64,000 nucleotides of DNA. It comes from Oscillospiraceae bacterium (GTDB taxonomy: Bacteria > Bacillota > Clostridia > Oscillospirales > Oscillospiraceae). Positions 8,439 to 22,618 of the stretch are shown here, piece after piece. The notes beneath the pieces were generated by a model that saw only the letters and a program-made list of their open reading frames with translations, was not told the DNA's origin and made no database searches. Location: the NCBI GenBank assembly GCA_902795045.1, contig CADBJU010000014.1:62001-126000 (forward strand), in the 5' to 3' direction. Each line of letters begins with the position of its first letter. The stretch's first letter is position 1. Position numbers and translations under genes: made by a program.

Positions 8439-9735
8439 CACGAAACGAAGCGGCTCGCTGCGCCTGCAGGTGCTGTGGGTGACGCTTGCGGGCCTAGCCC
8501 TGGGGGCGCTGGTGTTCTTTGCCGTCAGCCGGCTCGGCGCCGTCCTCATCCGCGACCGCTACATGAGCGAGGAGAGCGTCAACCGCCGCAAGGCGCGGCT
8601 CTACGCGGATTTCAGCCGCTATGTCTCCGCCCAGGGCATCAGCGGCCGCGACACCGCCGCCGTGGCCCGCTGGACGGCGGAGCACGAGTATGTCACCATT
8701 TTCCTCTTCAATACCGGGCGGGAGCAGCAGCTTTACGCCGGCGGCAGGCTCGACCCCGACACCCACAGCGGCTACGACCCCCAGGTGCACGGCAGGCTCT
8801 ATCCCATCCGCTTTTCCGACGGGCTTTATCAGGTCGCCATCGGGGATAACTCCCAGGTGCGCCAGCGCCTTTTGGTGAGCATCGCGGCCTTCGCGGCGGC
8901 GGGCGTGAGCTTTCTTGCCCTCTTCATGTGGTACACCGGGCGCCTCACCAAGCGCATCATCAGCCTCTCCAAGGAGGCCGCCGCCGTGAGCGCCGGGGAC
9001 CTCGAGCGCAACATCACCGCCCCCGGCGACGATGAGCTCAGCCGCCTTGCCGACTCCGTGGACGACATGCGCCGCTCGGTCATCGAGCGCATGGGCAACG
9101 AGAAAAAGGCCTGGGAGGCCAACACCGAGCTCATCACCGCCATCTCCCACGACATCCGCACCCCCATGACGGCGGTCATCGGCTACCTGGGGCTTCTGTG
9201 CAATGAGGCCGAGGACGAGGCCACCCGCGCTCAGCTTGCCTCCTCGGCCTACGTCAAGGCTCTGGAGCTCAAGGACCTGACGGACGAGCTGTTCCGCTAC
9301 TTCCTGGTCTACGGCAAGGCGAAACTCGAGATGAACCCCGAGCGCATGGACGCGAGGCTTTTGCTCGAGCAGCTTCTGGGCGAGATGGAATTTGACCTCC
9401 GGGATGCGGGATGCACGGTCGAGCGCCGCGACTTTGAAGGGGAGTGCTCCGTCACGGTCGATCCCCTGTACCTAAAGCGCGTGCTGGACAATCTCCAGTC
9501 CAACATCCGCAAATACGCCGACACCTCAGAGCCGGTGAGGATCGTGTCGGAGCTGAAAGACAAGGTTCTGACTCTGCGTGTCACAAACGCGGTCTCCGCC
9601 TCGCAGACGAAAAAGGAGAGCACGAAGATCGGTCTTCGCACCTGCGAAAAGATCATGACCGCCCTGGGCGGCAGCTTCACGGTCACAAACGACGGCGAAC
9701 ACTTCGCCGCCGAGATGGTCCTGCCCGCGGAATGA
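8431..9735 (+). CDS. Sensor histidine kinase, partner of the upstream regulator
   Basis: 434 residues from a TTG start inside the end of the response-regulator gene; no better ATG lies near the first membrane helix. Two helices (about 11-33 and 148-168) frame a roughly 110-residue extracytoplasmic sensor. Then come HAMP (RLTKRIISLSKEAAAVSAGD), HisKA with phosphorylatable H240 in AISHDIRTPMTAVIGYLG, and HATPase_c with N box (LKRVLDNLQSNIRKYAD) and a degenerate G box (KESTKIGLRTCEKIM). Overlap implies translational coupling. The domain order is like VanS-type kinases; the signal is unknown. Confidence 0.92.
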   Translation: MTDTKRSGSLRLQVLWVTLAGLALGALVFFAVSRLGAVLIRDRYMSEESVNRRKARLYADFSRYVSAQGISGRDTAAVARWTAEHEYVTIFLFNTGREQQLYAGGRLDPDTHSGYDPQVHGRLYPIRFSDGLYQVAIGDNSQVRQRLLVSIAAFAAAGVSFLALFMWYTGRLTKRIISLSKEAAAVSAGDLERNITAPGDDELSRLADSVDDMRRSVIERMGNEKKAWEANTELITAISHDIRTPMTAVIGYLGLLCNEAEDEATRAQLASSAYVKALELKDLTDELFRYFLVYGKAKLEMNPERMDARLLLEQLLGEMEFDLRDAGCTVERRDFEGECSVTVDPLYLKRVLDNLQSNIRKYADTSEPVRIVSELKDKVLTLRVTNAVSASQTKKESTKIGLRTCEKIMTALGGSFTVTNDGEHFAAEMVLPAE

Positions 9736-9762
9736 TCGGGAAACTATTTGCAAAAAATTTAC

Positions 9763-9807
9763 ATACAATGTATTGATATTGCAGTACAAACGGCATATAC
9801 TTGTATA
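9763..9807. promoter_or_regulatory. Candidate autoregulatory operators of the RelB-like protein
   Basis: Two short palindromes frame the promoter: ATACAATGTAT (9763-9773) touching the -35 hexamer, and TATACTTGTATA (9796-9807) covering the -10. Both contain TGTAT/ATACA half sites. RelB/DinJ antitoxins repress their own promoters through such paired sites. The assignment to this protein is inferred from position. Confidence 0.5.
9773..9801 (+). promoter_or_regulatory. Promoter of the RelB-like gene
   Basis: TTGATA (9773-9778), 17-base spacer, TATACT (9796-9801). Confidence 0.75.
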
Positions 9808-9831
9808 CGATATAAGAAAGGAGCTGATTCC

Positions 9832-10104
9832 ATGGCCGGTTCAACCAACGTCAGCATCCGCATGGATGCCGACCTCAAGGCCCAGGCTGACGCCCTGTTC
9901 GGGGAGTTGGGGATGAACATGTCGACAGCGTTCAATATTTTTGCCCGTCAGGCCGTGCGGGAAGGCCGTATTCCCTTTGAAATATCCATCAATCAGCCCA
10001 ACCGGGACACGCTTGCCGCCATGCTGGAGGCGGAGCGGATCGCAAGGGACCCGTCCGTAAAGGGCTACACCGATATGAATGCGCTCTTTGAAGAACTGAA
10101 GTAA
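9832..10104 (+). CDS. RelB/DinJ-family antitoxin without an adjacent toxin
   Basis: 90 residues, starting MAGSTNVSIRMDADLKAQAD. The N-terminus is a ribbon-helix-helix fold typical of DinJ/RelB (NVSIRMDADLKAQADALFGE, then GMNMSTAFNIFARQAVREG). The C-terminal tail (SVKGYTDMNALFEELK) resembles toxin-binding tails. The ATG at 9832 has an AAAGGAG site 8 bases away; an upstream in-frame ATG at 9748 lies before the promoter and is rejected. A RelE/YafQ toxin gene would normally follow directly, but the next 170 bases hold no such gene. It is either an orphan antitoxin or a standalone regulator. Confidence 0.88.
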   Translation: MAGSTNVSIRMDADLKAQADALFGELGMNMSTAFNIFARQAVREGRIPFEISINQPNRDTLAAMLEAERIARDPSVKGYTDMNALFEELK

Positions 10105-10151
10105 ATATTCAGTCTACCCCGTTACCGGATGAATTATATTTTCAGGAAAGG

Positions 10152-10180
10152 TTGACGAAAAGGTTTTTCTTTTGTAGAAT
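10152..10180 (+). promoter_or_regulatory. Promoter of the small-peptide (toxin-like) mRNA
   Basis: TTGACG (10152-10157), 17-base spacer, TAGAAT (10175-10180). Predicted start near 10187, giving a leader of about 90 bases before the peptide ATG. Confidence 0.75.
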
Positions 10181-10241
10181 AGAATCGCCCGAAAGGGTAC
10201 GGTGATAAAAGAGTAAACAACAAACACGCAGGCGGTTGGCT

Positions 10242-10272
10242 CCATCCCCTATCCGAAAAAGAAAGGGGGTGG
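10242..10272 (+). promoter_or_regulatory. Leader hairpin masking the ribosome binding site
   Basis: CCATCCCCT (10242-10250) can pair with AGGGGGTGG (10264-10272), eight Watson-Crick pairs and one G-U, with a 13-base loop. The right arm is the Shine-Dalgarno sequence of the peptide gene, five bases before its ATG, so translation should be blocked in the folded mRNA. Type I toxin mRNAs often have such sequestration. Confidence 0.65.
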
Positions 10273-10277
10273 TGTGT

Positions 10278-10391
10278 ATGCGCTTGACCTTCCACATAAA
10301 GAAGTGGACTGTGACGATTATCGTCTATGAAACTTCCAGGAAGACAAAGAGCAAAAACGCAAAAAAAGCAGCCGCCACTCCGGACAAGTGA
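10278..10391 (+). CDS. 37-residue cationic peptide, candidate type I toxin
   Basis: Too short for usual gene calling. The peptide starts MRLTFHIKKWTVTIIVYETS and continues with a basic tail (RKTKSKNAKKAAATPDK). A short hydrophobic, beta-prone stretch followed by many Lys/Arg is a common type I toxin layout. The context is the main evidence: own promoter, strong but hairpin-masked ribosome binding site, stop codon inside a bidirectional terminator, and a consensus antisense promoter facing it. I do not recognise it as a named toxin family such as Fst/Ldr, TxpA or BsrG. A non-toxic small protein remains possible. Confidence 0.65.
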   Translation: MRLTFHIKKWTVTIIVYETSRKTKSKNAKKAAATPDK

Positions 10392-10464
10392 CGGCTGTTT
10401 TGCAGCTTAGACTGCAATAATAAAGCTATCTTGAGGAGCTAACCGTGTGCGTGGTTTACTCTTC
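10361..10464 (-). ncRNA. Candidate antisense antitoxin RNA, about 104 nt
   Basis: Delimited by the perfect consensus promoter at 10471-10499 and the strong minus-strand terminator at 10361-10397. No ribosome binding site and start codon pair is evident. It is convergent with the peptide mRNA. Its 5' end (AGAGTAAACCACGCACACGG) resembles the peptide mRNA leader (AGAGTAAACAACAAACACGC), so the locus is framed by imperfect inverted repeats at 10202-10243 and 10435-10466. Confidence 0.65.
10369..10401. terminator. Bidirectional terminator shared by the peptide mRNA and antisense RNA
   Basis: 11-bp stem with one mismatch (CAGCCGCCACT 10369-10379 / AGTGACGGCTG 10387-10397), 7-base loop. TTTT follows on the plus strand; a run of seven U follows on the minus strand (10361-10367). 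It overlaps the end of the peptide gene, so the two RNAs are complementary here over about 40 bases. Confidence 0.8.
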
Positions 10465-10470
10465 ACTGTT

Positions 10471-10499
10471 ATTATACGGCGTGAGCGCGCTTTTGTCAA
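10471..10499 (-). promoter_or_regulatory. Perfect consensus promoter of the antisense RNA
   Basis: Minus strand TTGACA (10494-10499), exactly 17 bases, TATAAT (10471-10476). All twelve consensus bases match, which suggests a stronger promoter than that of the peptide mRNA (TTGACG / TAGAAT), as expected for an antitoxin RNA. Confidence 0.85.
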
Positions 10500-10523
10500 C
10501 CGGGACACTCCAATCTCCAAACG

Positions 10524-10556
10524 AAAAAAACACCGCAGGAGCACACGCCCCTGCGG
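10524..10556 (-). terminator. Minus-strand terminator
   Basis: 7-bp GC stem (CCGCAGG / CCTGCGG, 10533-10539 and 10550-10556) followed on the minus strand by TGTTTTTTT. No minus-strand coding gene lies upstream, so it probably ends a short RNA from the promoter at 10664-10692. Confidence 0.65.
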
Positions 10557-10657
10557 CAAAATTTATAAAATCCCCACTTGACAAGCCCATATATGGAATG
10601 GTAGAATAACTTGCTATGTTCGTAAAAGGCGGGGACATATGCCCCCACCTTCATCGT
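10530..10657 (-). ncRNA. Possible short minus-strand RNA upstream of rpoB
   Basis: About 128 nt between a minus-strand promoter (10664-10692) and a minus-strand terminator (10524-10556). It contains a GGGGGCATATGTCCCC hairpin. Reading frames in it are short and have no convincing ribosome binding site. It is antisense to the predicted rpoB promoter and early leader. Existence as a transcript is inferred only from the signals. Confidence 0.35.
10578..10607 (+). promoter_or_regulatory. Probable rpoB promoter
   Basis: TTGACA (10578-10583), 18-base spacer, TAGAAT (10602-10607). The leader to the rpoB ATG is about 140 bases. A later TTGACA near 10711 has no usable -10. Confidence 0.65.
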
Positions 10658-10663
10658 GTGTCA

Positions 10664-10692
10664 AGTATAGCATCCCAATCCCGTGAAATCAA
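10664..10692 (-). promoter_or_regulatory. Minus-strand promoter inside the rpoB leader
   Basis: TTGATT (10687-10692), 17-base spacer, extended -10 TGCTATACT (hexamer 10664-10669). It fires away from rpoB and overlaps the predicted rpoB leader face to face. Confidence 0.5.
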
Positions 10693-10755
10693 CACCGGCT
10701 GCAAAGCTTTTGACAACACAGCCGGGCGTTTCAAAACGATAAGGAGAGTGCGCCA

Positions 10756-18242
<7,487 letters not shown>

Positions 18243-18262
18243 TCGCATATCGCGCATCCCCA

Positions 18263-18293
18263 CAGCACCGGAGCAATCCGGTGCTGTTTTTTT
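18263..18293 (+). terminator. Terminator of rpoBC
   Basis: 10-bp perfect stem CAGCACCGGA / TCCGGTGCTG with a GCAA tetraloop, then seven T. Confidence 0.92.
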
Positions 18294-18308
18294 ATCTTCC
18301 GCCGCGCG

Positions 18309-18443
18309 CTTGCCTCCCCCTTTGGGGGAGGTGCCCCAGTGCTCACACTGGGGCGGAGAGGGTTGTACGTCGACGCACACCCTCTCAGTCACGGCGCTTG
18401 CGTGAGACGCGCCGTGCCAGCTCCCCCGGAGGGGGAGCCAAGG
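18309..18443. repeat. Dispersed palindromic repeat family A, copy 4
   Basis: CTTGCCTCCCCCTTTGGGGG hairpin, CCCCAGTGCTCACACTGGGG, GTCGACG core, CCCTCTCAGTCACGGCG, ending CCCCCGGAGGGGGAGCCAAG. Sits between the rpoC terminator and the M50 peptidase gene. Confidence 0.85.
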
Positions 18444-18519
18444 AGGCTGACGCGCAGGTCCTGCACCTGGCATATTTCCCGCCTTTGTGCCATATCCTGC
18501 AAAGAAGGGGAGGGGTGAC

Positions 18520-19077
18520 ATGGAGCGGAGGAACCTGGGGCTGAGCCTTGCCGCCGTGCTTTTGACGGCGTGCCTGTACGCGCGCGGGGGACTTGCTCTT
18601 ATCCCGGTGATCGCGCTGCCGGTGGCGGCGCATGAGCTTTCCCATGTCGCCGCCCTTCGCCTGCTCGGCCAGCGCATCACCGGCCTTACCCTGGACGCGC
18701 AGGGCCTCTGTATCGGCTACGACGGCACGTGTTCCCCCCTCGGCCACATCCTCGCCGCGCTTGCCGGTCCGCTCGGCGGGGCGCTCTATGCCCTCGTCGG
18801 TCTCACGAATGTTCCGTGGCTCAAGCAGAGCGCCTGCCTGAGCCTCTTGCTCACGGCCTTCAACCTCCTGCCGCTCATGCCTCTGGACGGGGGACGGGTG
18901 TTTTCCCGGCTCTGTGTCCTGGCCCTCGGGGAGACGCGCGGGGAGAGGCTTTGCCGCGCGGTGAGCGCCGCGCTTTTAACGCTGCTGCTTCTCGGCGGGG
19001 TGATCCTCGCCGCGTGGAAGAAGAGCACCGCCCCGCTTGCCGCCGCGATCTGGCTGCTGCTTTTCCAAAACGAGTAG
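18520..19077 (+). CDS. M50 site-2 protease, SpoIVFB-like
   Basis: 185 residues from the ATG at 18520, which has a GGGGAGGGG site; an upstream in-frame ATG at 18487 has none. It is mostly membrane helices. The zinc site is H38-E-L-S-H42 (AHELSHVAAL), and the third ligand motif is MPLDGGRVFSRL, the usual xxPxDGG of intramembrane metalloproteases. No PDZ or CBS domain is present, as in the small SpoIVFB type. SpoIVFB cleaves pro-sigma-K in sporulating Bacilli; whether this one does so or serves another pathway cannot be told here. Confidence 0.88.
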   Translation: MERRNLGLSLAAVLLTACLYARGGLALIPVIALPVAAHELSHVAALRLLGQRITGLTLDAQGLCIGYDGTCSPLGHILAALAGPLGGALYALVGLTNVPWLKQSACLSLLLTAFNLLPLMPLDGGRVFSRLCVLALGETRGERLCRAVSAALLTLLLLGGVILAAWKKSTAPLAAAIWLLLFQNE

Positions 19078-19084
19078 GAAGCAC

Positions 19085-19113
19085 TTGTAAATCAATCAAA
19101 AATACTATAGAAT
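19085..19113 (+). promoter_or_regulatory. Promoter of the radical-SAM module
   Basis: TTGTAA (19085-19090), 17-base spacer, TAGAAT (19108-19113), followed by AGGAGA and the ATG at 19142. Confidence 0.65.
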
Positions 19114-19141
19114 GTCCCTAATCCAATGACAGGAGACAACT

Positions 19142-20977
19142 ATGGACAAACGACTCGAGCGCATCCTGCCCCGGGTGCAGAAGCCCGCGCGCTATACGGG
19201 CGGGGAATATAACCAGATCATCAAGGACAAGACGCAGGTCGACCTGCGCCTGGCCTTCTGCTTTCCCGATACCTACGAGATCGGCATGTCAAACCTCGGC
19301 ATGAGCATCCTCTATCACACCATGAACAGCCTGGATTTCGTCTGGTGTGAGCGGGTCTTCGCCCCCTGGGGGGACATGTACGACGAGATGAAGAAGGCGG
19401 GCCTGCCCCTCTACGCGCTGGAAAGCGGGGACAGCCTCGATAAATTCGACGCCATCGCCTTCTCCATCGGCTACGAGATGGCTTATACCACGGTGCTGGA
19501 CATGATCGACCAGGCGGGTCTCCCGCTGCACGCTGCCGAGCGGACGGCGCTTCTGCCCCTGGTGTTTGCGGGCGGCTCCGCCTGCGTCAACGCCGAGCCC
19601 ATGGCGGACTTTATCGACCTCTTTGTCGTGGGCGAGGGCGAGGAGATGAACAACGAGCTTCTCACGCTTCTGCGCACGGCGAAGCTTGAAAACTGGTCGA
19701 AGCGCGATTTCCTCAAGGTGGCCGCGCAGATCGGCGGGGTGTACGTGCCCTCCCTCTACGATATCGCCTACAACGAAGACGGCACGGTCGCCTCCATCAC
19801 GCCGAAGGACGGCGCGCCGGAGAAGGTCCTGAAGCGCGTGATCGTCGACCTCGATTCCGCGCCCTATCCCACAAACCCGATCGTCCCCTCCACCGAGGTG
19901 GTGCACGACCGGGTCAATCTCGAGCTCTTTCGCGGCTGCGTGCGCGGCTGCCGCTTCTGCCAGGCGGGCTATATCTACCGCCCCATCCGCGCCAAGAAAT
20001 ACGAGACCCTGGTCAAACAGGGCATCGAGACCCTGAAAAACACGGGCCATGAGGACGTGACGCTCCTGTCCCTGAGTACCAGCGACTACCGGCCCCTGCC
20101 GCAGCTGTGCGACGGGCTGCTGGACTACTGCGAGAGCCGCAGCATCGGCCTGTCGCTGCCGAGTTTACGCGCCGACAACTTCTCCATGGAGATCATGGAA
20201 AAGCTCCAGAAGGTGCGCAAAAGCGGCCTGACCTTCGCGGTCGAGGGCGGAAGCCAGCGCCTGCGCGACGCGATCAACAAAAACGTCACCGAGGACGATC
20301 TCCTGCACACCTGCGCCATCGCCTTCGCCGGCGGCTGGAACTCCGTCAAGCTCTATTACATGCTGGGCCTTCCCACCGAGACGGACGAGGACATCGTCGG
20401 CATCGCGGATATGGCGGGCCGCATCCTCCACTGCTGGCGGGAAAACGCGAAGAACAAAAACCGCGGCGTGAAGATCACGGTCTCCACCTCCTGCTTCATC
20501 CCCAAGCCCCACAGCCCCTTCCAGTGGGAGCCCCAGATCACAAAAGAGGAATATCTGCGCCGGGTAAATCTCCTGCGCGCGAGCATCAATTCCCGCAACG
20601 TGGTCTACAACTGGCACGACGCCGACACCAGCGTCGTCGAAGCCGTACTTTCCCGCGGTGACCGGCGCTTAGGGCCTGTGCTGGAAGAGGTCTGGCGAAA
20701 CGGCGGGAGACTCGACGCCTGGACGGATTACTTCAGTTATCAGCGCTGGATGGACGCCATGGAGAAGCACGGCCTCTCGGTCAGCTTCTACGCCGAGCGG
20801 GAGCGGGACGTGGACGAGGTCCTGCCCTGGGACATGATCGACGTCGGCGTTAAAAAGGACCACCTCAAGCGCGAGCGGGAGAAGTGCTATACCTCCACGC
20901 TTTCGCCGGACTGCCGCCACCAGTGTTCGGCCTGCGGGGCGCTCAGACTCATGGAAGGGGGCAAGTGCGATGGATAA
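19142..20977 (+). CDS. TIGR03960-family B12-binding-domain radical SAM protein
   Basis: 611 residues. An N-terminal cobalamin-binding-like domain (about 40-200, GMSNLGMSILYHTMNSLDF, FAGGSACVNAEPMADFIDLF) precedes a radical SAM core. The iron-sulfur motif is C-x3-C-x2-C in ELFRGCVRGCRFCQAG, and the SAM motif is in LLSLSTSDYRPL. The C-terminus has further Cys (CRHQCSACG-like, HQCSACGALRL). This family always travels with the DUF2344/TIGR03936 gene, as here, and usually sits near rplU/rplS-type translation genes. Its substrate is not established; tRNA or ribosome modification has been assumed from context. Confidence 0.93.
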   Translation: MDKRLERILPRVQKPARYTGGEYNQIIKDKTQVDLRLAFCFPDTYEIGMSNLGMSILYHTMNSLDFVWCERVFAPWGDMYDEMKKAGLPLYALESGDSLDKFDAIAFSIGYEMAYTTVLDMIDQAGLPLHAAERTALLPLVFAGGSACVNAEPMADFIDLFVVGEGEEMNNELLTLLRTAKLENWSKRDFLKVAAQIGGVYVPSLYDIAYNEDGTVASITPKDGAPEKVLKRVIVDLDSAPYPTNPIVPSTEVVHDRVNLELFRGCVRGCRFCQAGYIYRPIRAKKYETLVKQGIETLKNTGHEDVTLLSLSTSDYRPLPQLCDGLLDYCESRSIGLSLPSLRADNFSMEIMEKLQKVRKSGLTFAVEGGSQRLRDAINKNVTEDDLLHTCAIAFAGGWNSVKLYYMLGLPTETDEDIVGIADMAGRILHCWRENAKNKNRGVKITVSTSCFIPKPHSPFQWEPQITKEEYLRRVNLLRASINSRNVVYNWHDADTSVVEAVLSRGDRRLGPVLEEVWRNGGRLDAWTDYFSYQRWMDAMEKHGLSVSFYAERERDVDEVLPWDMIDVGVKKDHLKREREKCYTSTLSPDCRHQCSACGALRLMEGGKCDG

Positions 20978-21629
20978 GCTCAGACTGCGCTTTGAAAAGA
21001 CCGGGCGGGCGGTGTATATCTCCCATCTGGACCTCATGCACACCATGCAGCGGGCTTTTTCCCGCGCGGGCTATGAACTCAAATACTCCGAGGGCTTCAA
21101 CCCCCACCCGCAGATCTCCATTGCCCTGCCGCTGTCGGTGGGCGTGGCGAGCCATTGTGAGATCATGGACTTTCGCCTCAAGGCGGATGCCAACCTCAAG
21201 GAGCTGCCCGCAAGGCTGACCGCCGTGATGCCGGAGGGGATCCGGGTCACGGACTGCTATGAGCAGGTGAGCAAGGTCGCTCTATTAAAATACCTCGAGA
21301 TCGAGGGCAGCTTTGAATATGACGAGCGGGACACGCAGGAGATGGCAAAGGCCCTGACGGACTTTTACGCGCAGGAAAGCATCGTCATCACAAAGAAGAC
21401 CAAGCGCGGCGTGGGCCAGAGCGATATCCGCCCCGCCGTCCGGGACATCGCCTTCACAGCGGGGGAGGGGGAAGTGCGCCTGCACGCCACAATCTCCGCC
21501 CAGGAGCCGACCCTGAACCCCGCCCTCCTCGCCGACGCCCTGCGCCAGCTCAGCCCCGACATCGCCCCGGACTTTGAGAAGTTTGTGAGGATCGAGAATT
21601 ATCTGGAGAACATGGAAGTGTTTCGGTGA
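20970..21629 (+). CDS. TIGR03936/DUF2344 radical-SAM-associated protein
   Basis: 219 residues. Starts MDKLRLRFEKTGRAVYISHL and has the family phrase YSEGFNPHPQISIALPLSVG. It overlaps the radical SAM gene by eight bases and is translated right after it. In many genomes the two are fused. No catalytic residues are known; it is assumed to be the partner subunit of the radical SAM enzyme. Confidence 0.93.
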   Translation: MDKLRLRFEKTGRAVYISHLDLMHTMQRAFSRAGYELKYSEGFNPHPQISIALPLSVGVASHCEIMDFRLKADANLKELPARLTAVMPEGIRVTDCYEQVSKVALLKYLEIEGSFEYDERDTQEMAKALTDFYAQESIVITKKTKRGVGQSDIRPAVRDIAFTAGEGEVRLHATISAQEPTLNPALLADALRQLSPDIAPDFEKFVRIENYLENMEVFR

Positions 21630-21632
21630 GCT

Positions 21633-21831
21633 CTTGGCTCCCCCCTTTGGGGGAGGCAGTAAACACGCCCACCCCCCCTTGGCTCCCCCTCTGGGGGAGC
21701 TGTCACCAGTGCGCACACTGGTGACTGAGAGGGCCCCCCGGTCTGCACCCGGTCGGAAGGACGGACAGCCCTCTCAGTCACAGCCTCGCGGGAGATCGGC
21801 TGTGCCAGCTCCCCCGAAGGGGGAGCCAAGG
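21633..21831. repeat. Dispersed palindromic repeat family A, copy 5 plus a half copy
   Basis: A lone TTGGCTCCCCCCTTTGGGGG half element (from 21633) is followed by a full copy (21679-21831): TTGGCTCCCCCTCTGGGGGA, CACCAGTGCGCACACTGGTG, CTGAGAGGG, CCCTCTCAGTCACAGCC, ending GGGGGAGCCAAGG. The half copy suggests decay or stepwise amplification. Confidence 0.85.
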
Positions 21832-21867
21832 AGGAGCGCGCAATCCTAAACCCCCGTCAAAAAACTC

Positions 21868-21896
21868 TTGCATTGTTTCACAAACTGTGTTACACT
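21868..21896 (+). promoter_or_regulatory. Promoter of rplS
   Basis: TTGCAT (21868-21873), 17-base spacer, TACACT (21891-21896). The mRNA leader is about 97 bases before the ATG. Ribosomal protein L19 leaders can be autoregulatory in Firmicutes; I could not confirm a matching fold by eye. Confidence 0.7.
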
Positions 21897-21999
21897 ACCA
21901 GCGCTTGTGCGGGCAAACCGTACAGCCACGAGAAAGGCGGTCCGCTGTCAAGGCCAAGGCCCTCTGATAAGAACGTCTATATAAAGGAAGGATCACACA

Positions 22000-22341
22000 A
22001 TGGATCTGGTCAAAATTCTCTCCGAGCAGTACACCAAGAAGGAACTGCCCGAAATGAACGTGGGCGATACCGTCCGTGTTCTCGTCCGTGTCAAGGAAGG
22101 CAACCGTGAGCGCACCCAGGCTTTCGAGGGCACCATCATTGCCAAGAAGCATGGCGGCATCAACGAGACCATCACCGTCCGCCGCATCTCCTACGGTGTC
22201 GGCTGCGAGAAGGTCTTCCCCGTGCACTCTCCCTCCATCGTCTCTGTCACCACCGTCCGCAAGGGCAAGGTCCGCAGAGCAAAGCTGTACTACCTGCGCG
22301 ACCGCGTGGGCAAGGCGGCCAAGGTCAAGGAGCGCCTGTAA
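22000..22341 (+). CDS. rplS: Ribosomal protein L19
   Basis: 113 residues, normal length. Conserved phrases [60 protein letters not shown] and the end [20 protein letters not shown] are diagnostic. L19 sits at the 30S-50S interface. It is a single-gene unit with its own promoter and a strong terminator. The usual neighbours rpsP, rimM and trmD are missing. AAGGAAGGA precedes the ATG. Confidence 0.98.
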   Translation: MDLVKILSEQYTKKELPEMNVGDTVRVLVRVKEGNRERTQAFEGTIIAKKHGGINETITVRRISYGVGCEKVFPVHSPSIVSVTTVRKGKVRRAKLYYLRDRVGKAAKVKERL

Positions 22342-22370
22342 TTGACAGCCCCTGTATTAAAATGTGCGTC

Positions 22371-22529
22371 GTAGGGGCCGACAGCCCAGGCTGGCTTCTC
22401 TTACAGCAAAAGACCACCGATTCTGTATTCGGTGGTCTTTTGCTGTAATTCACCTTCTGCCCTCATCGGCCCGCCGTTTACTGACAAGGATCGTTGTTCG
22501 GCGGGTCGATCTGGGGATCGACCCCTACG
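22371..22529. repeat. Inverted-repeat element family E, copy 1
   Basis: Starts GTAGGGGCCGAC and ends GATCGACCCCTACG, inverse complements at the edges. The rplS terminator lies inside. Related to elements at 46974-47125 and 50589-50735. Confidence 0.55.
22403..22446 (+). terminator. Terminator of rplS
   Basis: Perfect 18-bp stem (ACAGCAAAAGACCACCGA / TCGGTGGTCTTTTGCTGT) with an 8-base loop. Confidence 0.85.
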
Positions 22530-22557
22530 GCTTTGCGCTCATATCCGTTTTGAGAAC

Positions 22558-22586
22558 TTTACAGAGTCATCATTTTGCGGTAAAAT
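22558..22586 (+). promoter_or_regulatory. Promoter of the polysaccharide operon
   Basis: TTTACA (22558-22563), 17-base spacer, TAAAAT (22581-22586), then a GAAAGGAGGGG ribosome binding site before the ATG at 22619. Confidence 0.7.
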
Positions 22587-22618
22587 AATAAAACCATCAC
22601 ACGGGAAAGGAGGGGCAC

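Noticed and set aside
9748..9831. Upstream ATG (9748) as start of the RelB-like protein
   Set aside because: It would place the promoter inside the coding sequence and adds residues absent from the family; the ATG at 9832 has a proper ribosome binding site.
10456..10638. 60-codon minus-strand frame upstream of rpoB
   Set aside because: It runs straight through the antisense RNA promoter and a terminator hairpin and has no ribosome binding site.
10636..10664. Minus-strand TTGACA at 10659-10664 as a promoter
   Set aside because: At 17 bases the -10 would be CATATG, only three matches. The extended -10 at 10664-10669 with TTGATT is better.
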